Positions 6,991 through 15,071 are shown, counted from the stretch's first letter. The stretch: DNA of 49,746 nt from Novosphingobium sp. SCN 66-18 (GCA_001725355.1 MEGD01000030.1:1-49746); one strand, 5' to 3'. Numbers and translations are program-made. The notes: generated by a model not told the origin, from the letters alone.

Positions 6991-8260
6991 CGCGATCGCG
7001 CGCGGGCGTTCGATCCGGCGTCTGGCTGCGTTCGCGGGCCTGCTCGCGCTCGATGCCGGCAGCGAAGGCAGCGAAGCGCGTCAACGCGGTGTCATTGGGA
7101 TGATGGCGAACGGTGATTTCGTCGCTCTTGAGCTTGGCTAGGTGGCGCTGCAGGGCTTCGGGCGATGTGTTGCCATTCAAGCGCGCCAGAATGACTCTCG
7201 CGTCGGCATGGGCTTTGGGATCGCTGCGCGATGCGCTCTCGCGTTGCTCGGCTTCCTTGATCGCGCCGGGGCCAAGCGCCGCGATCTGGCGGGCGGCTTC
7301 GTCTCTGGAAATCCTCCGATCCTCGTAAGGGGCCAGGGGAGGGCCTGCGGGATCGTCCTTCAGAACGCCCGCTTTTCGACCTTCGCCAGCTCCTTCGGAT
7401 CGTCCAGCTTGCGGATCGCCGCGATCAGGCTCGCGCCCCAGGTCGGGGACTTGGCCTTTGGCTTGCTGCTCGAAAGCTCGCGAACTTCGTCCCTCGCGTC
7501 GCATGACGTCGAGGTGGTTCTGTAATCTTTCAGCGGCTGATCCACGTTCAAGCTCCTTGGTCCAGACTTTAACACCTTCGGCATAGTCAAGCGAGCGCCG
7601 ATTTGCCCGGTCGCGCAAGTCCAGTATCTCTATTGCCACACGGTCCCCGAACCTCTCCTTAATGGCTTGGAGGCCCTTTGGCGTTTCCTCGTGAATGCGC
7701 GCCATGGTGGCGAACATGGCGCCGCGTCCGACATTATCGAAACGGTGCTTGGTATTCTCGAGCGCCGTTTCGATCCGGGGCAGGACCGCGCTGATGCTGA
7801 CGTTCAATCCGGCATCGAGGGCGGCGGCGATCTTGTCGTGGCTGCTGCGGTCGATCAACTGGCCTTCATAGACGACCCGCGCGTCCTGCGGGATGCCATT
7901 GGCCAGCACGGCGCTGGTCTTGCCGGCGCCGGGAACGCCGGTGATGAACAGCGCCTCGGTGCGCCGGGGATCGCTCCGGTCCTGCACGGCTTCCCGATAT
8001 TGCGCCGATGCCAGCACGGCGGCGGAATTGTGAACGACAGTATTATAACGGCCCCGCGCTTCGCGCGATGCCGAATAGTCGCTGAACATCTCCTTCATGA
8101 GATCGGCGGAGACATAGCGGCCCCGATCAGAATCGGGGTGCGCGGCATAGGCGCGCAAGAATGAAGCCGGATCGCGCTGCACGGCTTCGACCGTGCGCCG
8201 CTCGACTTCTGCGCGATCCGGTTCATTCGGGTTGGTGGGGCGGATGGATTCAAGTTTCAT
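6971..8260 (-). CDS. Zeta-toxin-like kinase with long C-terminal extension
   Basis: 429 residues from ATG 8260. The N-terminal part is a P-loop kinase with Walker A GVPGAGKT (about 108-115) after a helical region, and ends near residue 230. It matches the zeta/PezT superfamily, which phosphorylates UDP-N-acetylglucosamine or related nucleotide sugars. The remainder (about 230-429) is low-complexity, charged and rich in R, E, D and Q, with no domain recognised. No epsilon/PezA antitoxin is adjacent. Similar proteins near conjugation genes of alphaproteobacterial plasmids are annotated zeta toxin, but toxicity here is inference. A TTG at 8293 is an alternative start. Confidence 0.8.
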   Translation of the reverse strand: MKLESIRPTNPNEPDRAEVERRTVEAVQRDPASFLRAYAAHPDSDRGRYVSADLMKEMFSDYSASREARGRYNTVVHNSAAVLASAQYREAVQDRSDPRRTEALFITGVPGAGKTSAVLANGIPQDARVVYEGQLIDRSSHDKIAAALDAGLNVSISAVLPRIETALENTKHRFDNVGRGAMFATMARIHEETPKGLQAIKERFGDRVAIEILDLRDRANRRSLDYAEGVKVWTKELERGSAAERLQNHLDVMRREGRSSRAFEQQAKGQVPDLGREPDRGDPQAGRSEGAGEGRKAGVLKDDPAGPPLAPYEDRRISRDEAARQIAALGPGAIKEAEQRESASRSDPKAHADARVILARLNGNTSPEALQRHLAKLKSDEITVRHHPNDTALTRFAAFAAGIEREQARERSQTPDRTPARDRGEDRER

Positions 8261-8326
8261 GGGCGTCACCCGCATCGCATATCGTGCCGCCAATGACGAT
8301 CCGTCGCGTCATTGTCTGCCGACGCC

Positions 8327-8752
8327 TCAAAGGCCCAGCTCGCCTTGCCGAAATTCGGCGGGTTCCTCGCCTTCGCGCCCTTGCCAAAGGATCTTGTCGC
8401 CCGGCCCCCAAATGGTGACGAAACCGCGCCCGCGCACGTCCGTAGCGGGCGGGGGCTTCGCCTCGTAGTTGAAGCAACGGCTGCGACCCATCGTGCCGGC
8501 AAAGGAAACCGGGCCTCCGGGGCGGTGCATCACGCGGAAGCAATGGCCGCTCGGCTCCTTGACGCGGCGGCCATAGCCGCCTTTCCATGCCCGATAATCG
8601 GCTTCCTCGCGCTCGCTGGGCGGGTTCCAATGGAGGCAGCGGGCGCAGGCTGCGTCACTGGCCAAGCGCGGCGGTTCGGGCGGCGAGGCCGGCGCCGGAT
8701 CATCCAGCGGCGGCCCTCCGTTGTCGCCGATGCCGGGACGGTGCGCCGTCAT
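8327..8752 (-). CDS. Conserved plasmid protein with Cys pairs
   Basis: 141 residues. Starts MTAHRPGIGDNGGPPLDDP, a motif seen in many alphaproteobacterial small proteins, followed by CARCLHWNPP (C-x2-C) and later Cys in GHCFRV and SRCFNY. This may be a small metal-binding fold. ATG 8752 overlaps the upstream gene by 4 bp. Function unknown. Confidence 0.7.
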   Translation of the reverse strand: MTAHRPGIGDNGGPPLDDPAPASPPEPPRLASDAACARCLHWNPPSEREEADYRAWKGGYGRRVKEPSGHCFRVMHRPGGPVSFAGTMGRSRCFNYEAKPPPATDVRGRGFVTIWGPGDKILWQGREGEEPAEFRQGELGL

Positions 8753-9348
8753 AGCCCGTCCTCGATCGGTTCAACGTCGCGCAGCTCGATGAACACGATC
8801 TTCTCGGATCGCTCGGCTCCTACCGGGTCAAGATAGACATGGACGTAATCGGTGAAGGTGCGGGATATGCGCCATACCACCCCAAGGCGGCCGACGCGGC
8901 GCTCGCTCTGCCCGTCGATGGAGTCCGACGATCCGGTGAGGCGAACGCGCTGGCCAAGGCGCAACCAGTTCGCGGCTGAACGGAGCATCGCCGCCTTTTC
9001 CTCGTCGCTGAGCGCGGGTCGGCCTATGCCGAAAGCCGCATGGGGATCGGCCGCGATCCGCGCCAGCTTCTCGTCAACCGGCTCGGGCTTCCAGTCGATG
9101 ACCGGCCCTGGCCTGGTCCTGTGCATGTGCGTGACCGGCTTCGCGCCGAATAGGTCGCGCTGCACGCCTATAGTGCGCTTGGCGACCATGGCGGCATGAT
9201 AATCGTGCCGCCATTGCCCGTCCCGGGTTAGGGGCGGGCGCTCGCGCGCCAGCGCCATAAGCTCGGCAAACTCCTCCTCCAAGATCGTGGCGATGCTGGG
9301 ATTGTAGCCCGGCACGGCGATGCCGGGTTCCTCGGCCTCGCTGCTCAT
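8749..9348 (-). CDS. Conserved hypothetical protein in ardC cluster
   Basis: 199 residues; no domain recognised. A C-terminal beta-rich segment (WLRLGQRVRLTGSSD, RRVGRLGVVWRIS, DYVHVYLD) resembles an SH3-like barrel. ATG 9348 overlaps the preceding gene (stop 9345) by 4 bp, and its end overlaps the next by 4 bp, so it is in the middle of a tightly packed operon. Confidence 0.7.
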   Translation of the reverse strand: MSSEAEEPGIAVPGYNPSIATILEEEFAELMALARERPPLTRDGQWRHDYHAAMVAKRTIGVQRDLFGAKPVTHMHRTRPGPVIDWKPEPVDEKLARIAADPHAAFGIGRPALSDEEKAAMLRSAANWLRLGQRVRLTGSSDSIDGQSERRVGRLGVVWRISRTFTDYVHVYLDPVGAERSEKIVFIELRDVEPIEDGL

Positions 9349-9611
9349 GCTGCGGCCCTTTCCAGCGTCTCGCCGATGTCTTCCAAATCGAAGGATTCCA
9401 GCGTTCCGATAGCGTCCTCAAGGGCCTCTATGCTCTCCTGCATCTGCTGGGCGCGCTCGCCTTCCTGCAAGCTCGGGGGCAGGCTCTCGCGGGCGCTCTC
9501 CTCATCGTCTCGGATTTCCTGCAAGGCTTCGATGACGGCCTGAATATCGGTCGCGATGCCCTCGATCTTCTCGCGGGCGGCGGCGATCTGCTTGCGGCGC
9601 TCGCGGTTCAT
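9345..9611 (-). CDS. Small acidic coiled-coil protein
   Basis: 88 residues, dominated by heptad-like helices (KIEGIATDIQAVIEALQEIR and MQESIEALEDAIGTLESF). No family recognised. 4-bp overlaps on both sides place it in the ardC operon. A structural or partner-binding role is possible. Confidence 0.68.
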   Translation of the reverse strand: MNRERRKQIAAAREKIEGIATDIQAVIEALQEIRDDEESARESLPPSLQEGERAQQMQESIEALEDAIGTLESFDLEDIGETLERAAA

Positions 9612-9910
9612 GCTGCGCCTCCCTCGGCTTCGGGGCGCACGTCACCATGGATGATCTCGAAACCTGCGGCGGCCAGCTCGTCGCAGAGCGCGCGCTTGCG
9701 CTCCGCTTTGACCCCCTGCTGGGCGATGTAGGAGCAACGGCCCCAATGAAACTCGAAACCGGCACGTTTCAGGCATCCGCGAAAACGCTGGTGGGTGCGC
9801 TCGCTCCAATCGAAGGTGCCGGCATAGTTGCGGAAGGCGGCAACGGCATAGACGGAACCATAGTTTTCATCGCGCCAACGCAATTCGATCTGCGGGGATT
9901 TCTTGGCCAT
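9608..9910 (-). CDS. Conserved hypothetical protein next to ArdC
   Basis: 100 residues, mixed alpha/beta with aromatic residues (FRNYAGTFDWSERTHQRFRG). No assigned function. It starts 60 bp after ardC and overlaps the coiled-coil gene by 4 bp. Confidence 0.68.
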   Translation of the reverse strand: MAKKSPQIELRWRDENYGSVYAVAAFRNYAGTFDWSERTHQRFRGCLKRAGFEFHWGRCSYIAQQGVKAERKRALCDELAAAGFEIIHGDVRPEAEGGAA

Positions 9911-9970
9911 AGGGTCAATCCTTGGAAAAACGGGGAGGGACGGGGCGGCGCAATGTCCGCCCCGATCCGG

Positions 9971-10909
9971 TCATGCGGCCTGCCTCGCGGGCTCGCCGGC
10001 CATGTGGGAGAGGATCAGTTCGCTCGCGGCCTGCGCGGCGGTGGCGGCACGGAAAATGGCGCGCTTGTCGTTCCGAAGGGCTTTCAGCCAATCGGCGATA
10101 TAGGCGGCGTGATCCTCCCGCTCGGTCGGTTCCATGCCTAGCTGCGCGCAAAGCATCGCGGCGCCGACTTCGGCGATCAGTTCCTCGAAAGCCCTGATTT
10201 CCTTGGTTTCTCCGTATTTGCGGAGGCTGTCGCGGTCCAAGCGGTCGGGATGCCCGGTGCTGTGGATTCCTTCATGCGCCAGGGTGGCATAGAAGGCGTT
10301 GCCGCTGACGAAATCGGCAAAGGCGGGCAACTGGATACGATCTTCGCGCTGCTGATAGAACGCGCTCGATCCACCTTCGCTATAGGGAACGGGGTAGCGG
10401 GCAAAGGCGGCATCAAGTTCCGGGTCGCGCTGGTCGCGGTTCTTGATCTCGACAACCGGGACCGGATATTTCGCCATATCCAGACCGTCGATTTGCTCGA
10501 TATTGAACACGACATAGCGTTTCAGATAGCGGCGGCTCGCTTCCTCGCCGTCGCCATCGGTGACAGGCTCGCCCGTCTCGCCGTCCTTGGGGGTGAAGGT
10601 TCCGGCGTGAACGACAAGATTGCCCTTCTCGCCCTTGCGGACCTGTCCGCCCAGCTCGTGCGCTTGCCGGTAGGTCATCCAAAAGGGATTGGAATAGCCG
10701 CGCGTCATCGCGGCCGCCCAGAGCAAGAGGATATTGATGCCCCGATAGGGAGTGCCTTCGTGGCGCAAGGGGAGGGTCGCCACGCCCGATGCCCATGAGG
10801 GCGACCAAGGGCGAGTGCCGGCCTCCAATAAGGCGATAATGCTCGCGGTGACTTCCTCGTAAACGTCGATCCGGTTGGCTTGTGCGCTGCGGGCTGTGTT
10901 CCGTGCCAT
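9971..10909 (-). CDS. ardC: ArdC-family antirestriction protein
   Basis: 312 residues. The N-terminal DUF1738/ArdC ssDNA-binding domain (YEEVTASIIALLEAGTRPW, then YRGINILLLW and GYSNPFWMTYRQAHELGGQV) is followed by a zincin-like metalloprotease domain with HEGIH at about 212-216 and H220 in STGH. ArdC proteins protect incoming single-stranded plasmid DNA from recipient restriction. It is first in a minus-strand operon of at least six genes and is preceded by leader module A and repeat module B, in line with early expression after transfer. Confidence 0.93.
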   Translation of the reverse strand: MARNTARSAQANRIDVYEEVTASIIALLEAGTRPWSPSWASGVATLPLRHEGTPYRGINILLLWAAAMTRGYSNPFWMTYRQAHELGGQVRKGEKGNLVVHAGTFTPKDGETGEPVTDGDGEEASRRYLKRYVVFNIEQIDGLDMAKYPVPVVEIKNRDQRDPELDAAFARYPVPYSEGGSSAFYQQREDRIQLPAFADFVSGNAFYATLAHEGIHSTGHPDRLDRDSLRKYGETKEIRAFEELIAEVGAAMLCAQLGMEPTEREDHAAYIADWLKALRNDKRAIFRAATAAQAASELILSHMAGEPARQAA

Positions 10910-11026
10910 GTGCTTGTTTCCCTTCTGAAAATGGAGCCGAAGGCGATGGCGTCCATCGGCTTCTGCCCGCTGGCGAAGCAGGCCGGGGAATGGCGCATTG
11001 AGGACCGATCAGCGGGGAGGGGGATC
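10910..11026 (-). promoter_or_regulatory. Conserved 5-prime leader module A, copy 2 (ardC)
   Basis: Second copy of the 2104-2220 leader. It keeps the Shine-Dalgarno core GAAGGGAAA before ATG 10909, the CGATGG-CGT-CCATCG hairpin and the distal GATCCCCCTCCCC segment. No obvious -35/-10 pair for double-stranded transcription stands out within it. The region 11027-11238 to its right holds module B and no gene. Confidence 0.6.
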
Positions 11027-11044
11027 GCCCGTCCTGCACGGAGC

Positions 11045-11132
11045 GCAGCGCAGGAAGGGCGGGGAAACCCTGCTGATCGCCAAGCGAGGCCGCTCGCGGC
11101 CGAGACGGTCCAGTCCTTGCGACAGGGGGCAG
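11045..11132. repeat. 88-bp intergenic repeat (module B), copy 2
   Basis: Appears identical to 1-88. Lies between ardC (minus) and the Y-family polymerase (plus), distal to leader module A of ardC. It contains a GC-rich perfect hairpin (GGCCGC-GA-GCGGCC read on the minus strand). Near-perfect conservation over 11 kb suggests recent duplication, gene conversion or strong constraint. Confidence 0.85.
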
Positions 11133-11238
11133 CGCGCTCGCGGGCGAGCCGCGTCATCATCCCATGACAGGCTATCCGCCTTGCAGGGTTGTTCCTTTTA
11201 TGTTCTGCTTAGTGGCTCACGCGATTCGAGCCTGGGCA

Positions 11239-12486
11239 ATGCGCAAACCGGATACTATCGAGCACCTATACCTAGATTTCGACGGGTTCTTCGCGTCCGT
11301 GGAGCAACTGCGCGACCCGCGCTTGCGGGGGCGGCCGATCGGCGTCGTGCCCTATGAGGGCGGCGCGCGGACCTGCATCATCGCCTGCTCGCGCGAAGCC
11401 AAGGCGCGGGGGGTCAAGTCGATCATGATGGTCGACGAGGCTCGCGCCCTTTGCCGCGACCTGGTGCTTGTCCCGCAAAAGCCGGAGCTATACCGGCGCG
11501 CCCACAACGCGCTGGTGAGCGAGATCGGCACCGTCATTCCCGTCGATCAGGTGAAGTCGATCGACGAGTTGTCCTGCTGGCTCGATCCGCGGCACCGAAC
11601 GGCGCCGGTGGAACTGGCGGACCGTATCAAGACGGCGATCCGATACAATATCGGCGCGACGTTGACCTGCTCGATCGGCTTTGCGGCCAATCGCCACCTC
11701 GCCAAGATCGCCAGCGACACCAGAAAGCCGGACGGGCTGACGATCTGGCATCCAGAGGATGCTCCAGCGCAGCTCGCTCGGCTGAAGCTCGCTGACATTC
11801 CGGGCATCGGCCGTTCCATGGCGAAGCGCCTCGCGCGCGCCGGCGTGGTCGACGTGCCGGGGTTCATGGCGTTGCAACCGAAACACGCCCGGGCCTTGTG
11901 GCGGAACGTCACGGGCGAGCGGCTTTGGTATGCGCTGCACGGCTATGCCGTCGAATCCCCGGAAACCGAGCGCAATATGTTCGGCCATGGCCGGGTGCTG
12001 CCTCCGGACGGGCGCAACCTGGCCGACGCGCGCGAGATGGCGCGGTTGCTCCTGACGAAAGCCGCGCGCCGGATGCGCCGCGCCAATTTCTACGCCTCGG
12101 CGCTCTACCTCTGGCTGCGCGGGTATGAGCGGAGCTGGGGAGACGTCGAGGCGCTGGGCGAGGTCAGCGACGACATGGCGATACTCGCGGCGCTGGGCCG
12201 CCTGTGGGATCATGTCGCGGTCGTCATCCCGCCTGCGACAAAGATCCTTCGGATAGGTGTCACTCTGGGCGAGCTGACCGACGCGGGTGCGCGGCAACCG
12301 GACCTGTTCGCCGATGACGACAGCGAACGGCAGCGCTGCGAGGAGCTGACGCGGGCGATGGACGGTCTCAACGCGCGCTATGGTCAAACGGTTGTGAGCC
12401 TGGGGCCGTGGTCGCCGCCCGCGGGCGGCAATGTCGGCTCGAAGATCAGCTACACGCGGATTCCCGACGCGGAAGATAATTGGTGA
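11239..12486 (+). CDS. Y-family translesion DNA polymerase
   Basis: 415 residues from ATG 11239; the frame is open back to 11164. The palm has the metal-binding aspartates D13/D15 in LYLDFDGFFASVEQ and D109/E110 in KSIDELS, the Y-family catalytic set. The helix-hairpin-helix region follows (ADIPGIGRSMAKRLARAG), then the little-finger domain. Plasmid homologues of the UmuC/MucB/ImpB group often carry the misleading label type VI secretion protein ImpB. Likely role: error-prone replication of damaged plasmid or host DNA. No umuD-like partner or LexA box is visible. The ribosome site is weak. Confidence 0.88.
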   Translation: MRKPDTIEHLYLDFDGFFASVEQLRDPRLRGRPIGVVPYEGGARTCIIACSREAKARGVKSIMMVDEARALCRDLVLVPQKPELYRRAHNALVSEIGTVIPVDQVKSIDELSCWLDPRHRTAPVELADRIKTAIRYNIGATLTCSIGFAANRHLAKIASDTRKPDGLTIWHPEDAPAQLARLKLADIPGIGRSMAKRLARAGVVDVPGFMALQPKHARALWRNVTGERLWYALHGYAVESPETERNMFGHGRVLPPDGRNLADAREMARLLLTKAARRMRRANFYASALYLWLRGYERSWGDVEALGEVSDDMAILAALGRLWDHVAVVIPPATKILRIGVTLGELTDAGARQPDLFADDDSERQRCEELTRAMDGLNARYGQTVVSLGPWSPPAGGNVGSKISYTRIPDAEDNW

Positions 12487-12734
12487 GCTGGCTCGATACC
12501 GTCCAGCTCGGCGACTTCGATGCCGGTGCCCGGCTCGAGCTGACATGCCGGCATTGCGGCAAGGTCCGGTTCGTGACCGTCGGCGAGCTGCTGGCGCGGG
12601 GCGATTTCGGGAGGCTGTGGCTCTCCGAAGTCGAAGCCCGCGCGCGATGCCGCCAGCGAGGGTGCGGCGGCCCCATGCGGCTTGCGATGCCGCATAGCGG
12701 GGAAACCAAGGGCTTTGTCGGGGGGATCGCCTAG
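12483..12734 (+). CDS. Small zinc-ribbon-like protein downstream of polymerase
   Basis: 83 residues from GTG 12483, overlapping the polymerase stop by 4 bp. Two Cys pairs (LTCRHCGK and RCRQRGCGG) frame a short helix, consistent with a treble-clef or zinc-ribbon fold. Function unknown; tight coupling suggests an accessory role to the polymerase. Confidence 0.65.
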   Translation: MSWLDTVQLGDFDAGARLELTCRHCGKVRFVTVGELLARGDFGRLWLSEVEARARCRQRGCGGPMRLAMPHSGETKGFVGGIA

Positions 12735-13042
12735 ATCGGGTCGTTTGCGCTGCTTAAAAGGTCCGGAACGGTGCAACGCAGCGCGGCCGCTATCGACTCC
12801 ATGATCTCCAATGTCGGGTTGCCGCGAGCGTTCTCGATGTGAGAAAGGTGCGATCCGGCAACGCCAGACCGTTTGGCCAACTCGGTCTGGGTCATGCTGA
12901 GGTTCATGCGGCGCTCGCGACAATTTCGGCCGAGACGAATCGCGTTCTCCGATACTGCGGTGGGCACAATATCCCGCTTGCGCGCCGCACCATCTGATCG
13001 CTCCATTTCAGCCGATTGGTCGACAGGCAACTGACTATTCAC
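12731..13042 (-). CDS. XRE-family HTH regulator
   Basis: 103 residues from GTG 13042, which has GGGGGG a few bases upstream; ATG 13006 is an alternative. The C-terminal 65 residues are a Cro/CI HTH (LGRNCRERRMNLSMTQTELA, GVAGSHLSHIENARGNPTLE). It is a close paralogue of the 21105-21362 regulator in the replication region. It ends convergent with the zinc-ribbon gene, overlapping 4 bp. Confidence 0.85.
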   Translation of the reverse strand: MNSQLPVDQSAEMERSDGAARKRDIVPTAVSENAIRLGRNCRERRMNLSMTQTELAKRSGVAGSHLSHIENARGNPTLEIMESIAAALRCTVPDLLSSANDPI

Positions 13043-13146
13043 GCACGCCCCCCTAGCTAGGCAGCCAATCCCCAATGAGAATCAGCAAGTGAATTGATGC
13101 TTAAAACCCGTCGCCTTATAACCATCTTGCGGGTGAACCATGAAGG

Positions 13147-13398
13147 GTGAAACGCACTCACCCCGGATGCCTGCGCGCGATCGTAGCTGCGAATGTCCGG
13201 CGCCACCGGAAGGCGCTTGGCGTGAGCCAGCAAGATTTTGCCTACGACATCGAGATGGACAGGACGTATTTCGGCGGGATTGAACGCGGTGAACGCAATG
13301 TTTCGATTGATAATATCGAGAGGATTGCGAAGGGGCTGAGAATAGACCCCCATCTATTATTGCTGCGTGCCGAGAGTTCGGCCGACGACGCCGGGTAA
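13147..13398 (+). CDS. Small XRE-family HTH regulator
   Basis: 83 residues, almost entirely one HTH_3 domain ([40 protein letters not shown]). Start GTG 13147 follows GAAGG very closely, so the exact start is uncertain. Such single-domain proteins are often phage or plasmid repressors. It lies divergent from the other XRE gene; the 104 bp between them is the likely shared control region. Confidence 0.78.
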   Translation: MKRTHPGCLRAIVAANVRRHRKALGVSQQDFAYDIEMDRTYFGGIERGERNVSIDNIERIAKGLRIDPHLLLLRAESSADDAG

Positions 13399-13477
13399 CA
13401 CTCAGGCGCGAAAGAGCGAGCGGCGTCGGAGCCCCCAGCTTCCGTGAAGGCGCCGGCCTTGTCGAAATGCGGCCTTC

Positions 13478-13498
13478 GGCGTATATAAACAATATGCC
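13478..13498. promoter_or_regulatory. Candidate operator of the ParST-like module
   Basis: Near-perfect inverted repeat GGCGTAT (13478-13484) and ATATGCC (13492-13498) around an AT-rich centre, 33 bp before the antitoxin start. Xre-family antitoxins usually autoregulate from such dyads. No consensus -35/-10 pair is certain. Confidence 0.35.
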
Positions 13499-13530
13499 GC
13501 CTATGGTTCGGCAAATTGCAGGATAATGTG

Positions 13531-13962
13531 ATGAACGCGGTTGCGAAGATTCAGGAGCTATTGGGCGGCGAGGGCGTCACCGGGCCGTTGCACGATGAAC
13601 GCGACATCGTGCGCCTGATCCGGCGCGGCGTGCCGACCCAGGCCGTCGACCATTTTCTGACGGCAGCGCGGCTCTCGTTCAACGCGCTCGATCCGCAAAT
13701 CCTCAACCGGCGCACGTTCAAGCGGCGGCAGAAAAGCGCGCAGCCGCTCGACCAGGCCGAATCCGACAGGTTGCTCCGGGTCGTCGGTGTCGTCGCCGCG
13801 GCCGAAGAAACCTTCGGCAACAGCGAGAAGGCTCATATCTGGCTCAATCGCGACAACCGCGCACTGGACGGAGAAACACCGCTCGCCATGGCCGACACCG
13901 ATCAGGGCGCGCGTGCCGTGGAAGCGTTGCTGGGCCGGATCGGGCACGGCCTGGCCGCGTGA
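13531..13962 (+). CDS. parS: Xre/MbcA/ParS-family antitoxin
   Basis: 143 residues from ATG 13531 (MNAVAKIQELLGG); a TTG at 13516 is less likely. The C-terminal half matches the antitoxin toxin-binding domain (DUF2384): RLLRVVGVVAAAEETFGNSE, then AHIWLNRDNRALDGETPLAM. The N-terminal part is the Xre-like HTH (PTQAVDHFLTAARLSFNALD). It overlaps the toxin start by 4 bp (GTGA). It should neutralise and repress the RES toxin. Confidence 0.9.
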   Translation: MNAVAKIQELLGGEGVTGPLHDERDIVRLIRRGVPTQAVDHFLTAARLSFNALDPQILNRRTFKRRQKSAQPLDQAESDRLLRVVGVVAAAEETFGNSEKAHIWLNRDNRALDGETPLAMADTDQGARAVEALLGRIGHGLAA

Positions 13963-14396
13963 TCGTCTATCGGCTGTGCAAAGCCGCCCATGCCGCGCTG
14001 GATGGAGAAGGGGCGCGGCTGTGGGGCGGACGCTGGAATTCGGCAGGCAGGCCCATGGTCTATACGGCCGCCAGCCCCAGCCTAGCGGTGCTCGAAGTGC
14101 TGGTTCATCTCGATCTGCCTTCCGAACTGCTGCCCGACGACTATCAGCTCCTGACGATCGCGATTCCCGATGATGCGGCCATGCGTCCGCTCGACCCTAG
14201 TCCAACGCGCGATGATGCCTGCCAGGAAGCCGGAGACGCCTTTCTCGAGGCCGGAGATGCACTCGCGCTGATCGTGCGCAGCGTGGTCGTGCCGCAAGAA
14301 AGAAACGTGCTGCTGAACGTGCGCCATGCGGACATGAAGCGGGTCGTCGTGGAACGCTGCGAGCCGTTCCAGCTCGATCCGCGCCTTCTCTCCTGA
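13959..14396 (+). CDS. parT: RES-domain toxin (ParT-like)
   Basis: 145 residues, RES family, from GTG 13959. Conserved features: R5, GGRWN (23-27), Y35 and E46 in TAASPSLAVLEVLVH, with the C-terminal RSVVVPQERNVLLNVRH. RES toxins attack NAD-linked metabolism: some consume NAD+, and ParT of a Sphingobium ParST module ADP-ribosylates phosphoribosyl pyrophosphate synthetase. Which activity applies here cannot be told from sequence alone. The pair probably serves plasmid maintenance. Confidence 0.9.
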   Translation: MIVYRLCKAAHAALDGEGARLWGGRWNSAGRPMVYTAASPSLAVLEVLVHLDLPSELLPDDYQLLTIAIPDDAAMRPLDPSPTRDDACQEAGDAFLEAGDALALIVRSVVVPQERNVLLNVRHADMKRVVVERCEPFQLDPRLLS

Positions 14397-14747
14397 AACG
14401 GCCCGTCATGATGCGGCGCGCGCTGGCGTATGGGTTGGAGATAAAGAAAGCCCGGCCAACGATGGGCCGGGCTGAAAGTCCGAAGCGGCGCCTTGCCGGT
14501 GCCGGATCGTAGGAGAGGAAGTCCGATCTACGCCGGAATGGTTAACGGCCGCATAACGGGTGGGCCGACAGAGCATGGGGCAGGCCCCTTGCTCCGACAA
14601 TCGACGCCGCGCAAATCCGCGCAAGCGGATCCGCGCGACAACATCGTGCGAGGATCGTCACCCGACCGGGCCGAAACCGCGCGAGCGGGTTTGGTTGGAG
14701 CGCAGCGGAAATAGAGCCGTGCCGAAGGCCGCACCGGCACCCTCCTG
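14397..14747. other. Non-coding gap after parT
   Basis: No convincing gene. It holds the hairpin at 14449-14473 and otherwise GC-rich sequence with short antisense-like frames only. Confidence 0.5.
14449..14473 (-). terminator. Intrinsic terminator for minus-strand transcription
   Basis: Stem AGCCCGGCC (14449-14457) and GGCCGGGCT (14465-14473), loop AACGATG. On the minus strand the stem is followed by TTTCTTTAT, which suits a Rho-independent terminator for the primase-HNH-ssb transcript. On the plus strand there is no T-run. Confidence 0.6.
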
Positions 14748-15071
14748 CTATTCCCCCTTGGCATCGTTTCTCGCGAGGATCGAAAAGTCATTCGCCTTCA
14801 GGTCCGTGGTATAGACCGTCTCGCCGTTCTTCTCATAGGATGACTGCTCAACGTCTCCGGTGATCCGAACCATGTCACCGACCCCGGCCTTCTGCGCCTT
14901 TTCAGCCTGCCTCCCGAAGCACGTCACCCGATTCCAGCGTGTATGTTCGACCCATTCGTCATCGACCTTGCGATTATAGTTCGCCGCGACGTTGACATAT
15001 GTAACCTTCTCGTGGGGATGGATGCTCCCGATCTGGCCGATGATGTGAAAATCCGCACAATTCCTTGGCAT
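14748..15071 (-). CDS. ssb: Plasmid single-stranded DNA-binding protein
   Basis: 107 residues, one OB-fold (VTYVNVAANYNRKVDDEWVE, WNRVTCFGRQAEKAQKAGVG, VRITGDVEQSSYEKNGETVY). The acidic C-terminal tip of chromosomal SSB (DDDIPF type) is missing; the tail is only ARNDAKGE, so partner recruitment may differ. GGGAG lies about 9 bases before ATG 15071. It follows the primase and HNH-like genes on the same strand and probably coats plasmid ssDNA during transfer or replication. Confidence 0.9.
   Translation of the reverse strand: MPRNCADFHIIGQIGSIHPHEKVTYVNVAANYNRKVDDEWVEHTRWNRVTCFGRQAEKAQKAGVGDMVRITGDVEQSSYEKNGETVYTTDLKANDFSILARNDAKGE

Noticed and set aside
11164-11238. N-terminal extension of the Y-family polymerase
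   Set aside because: The 25 extra residues do not resemble the family, whose proteins start just before the DFDGFF motif.
14528-14791. Minus-strand open frame overlapping the end of ssb
   Set aside because: Low-quality composition, no ribosome site, overlaps a clear gene.
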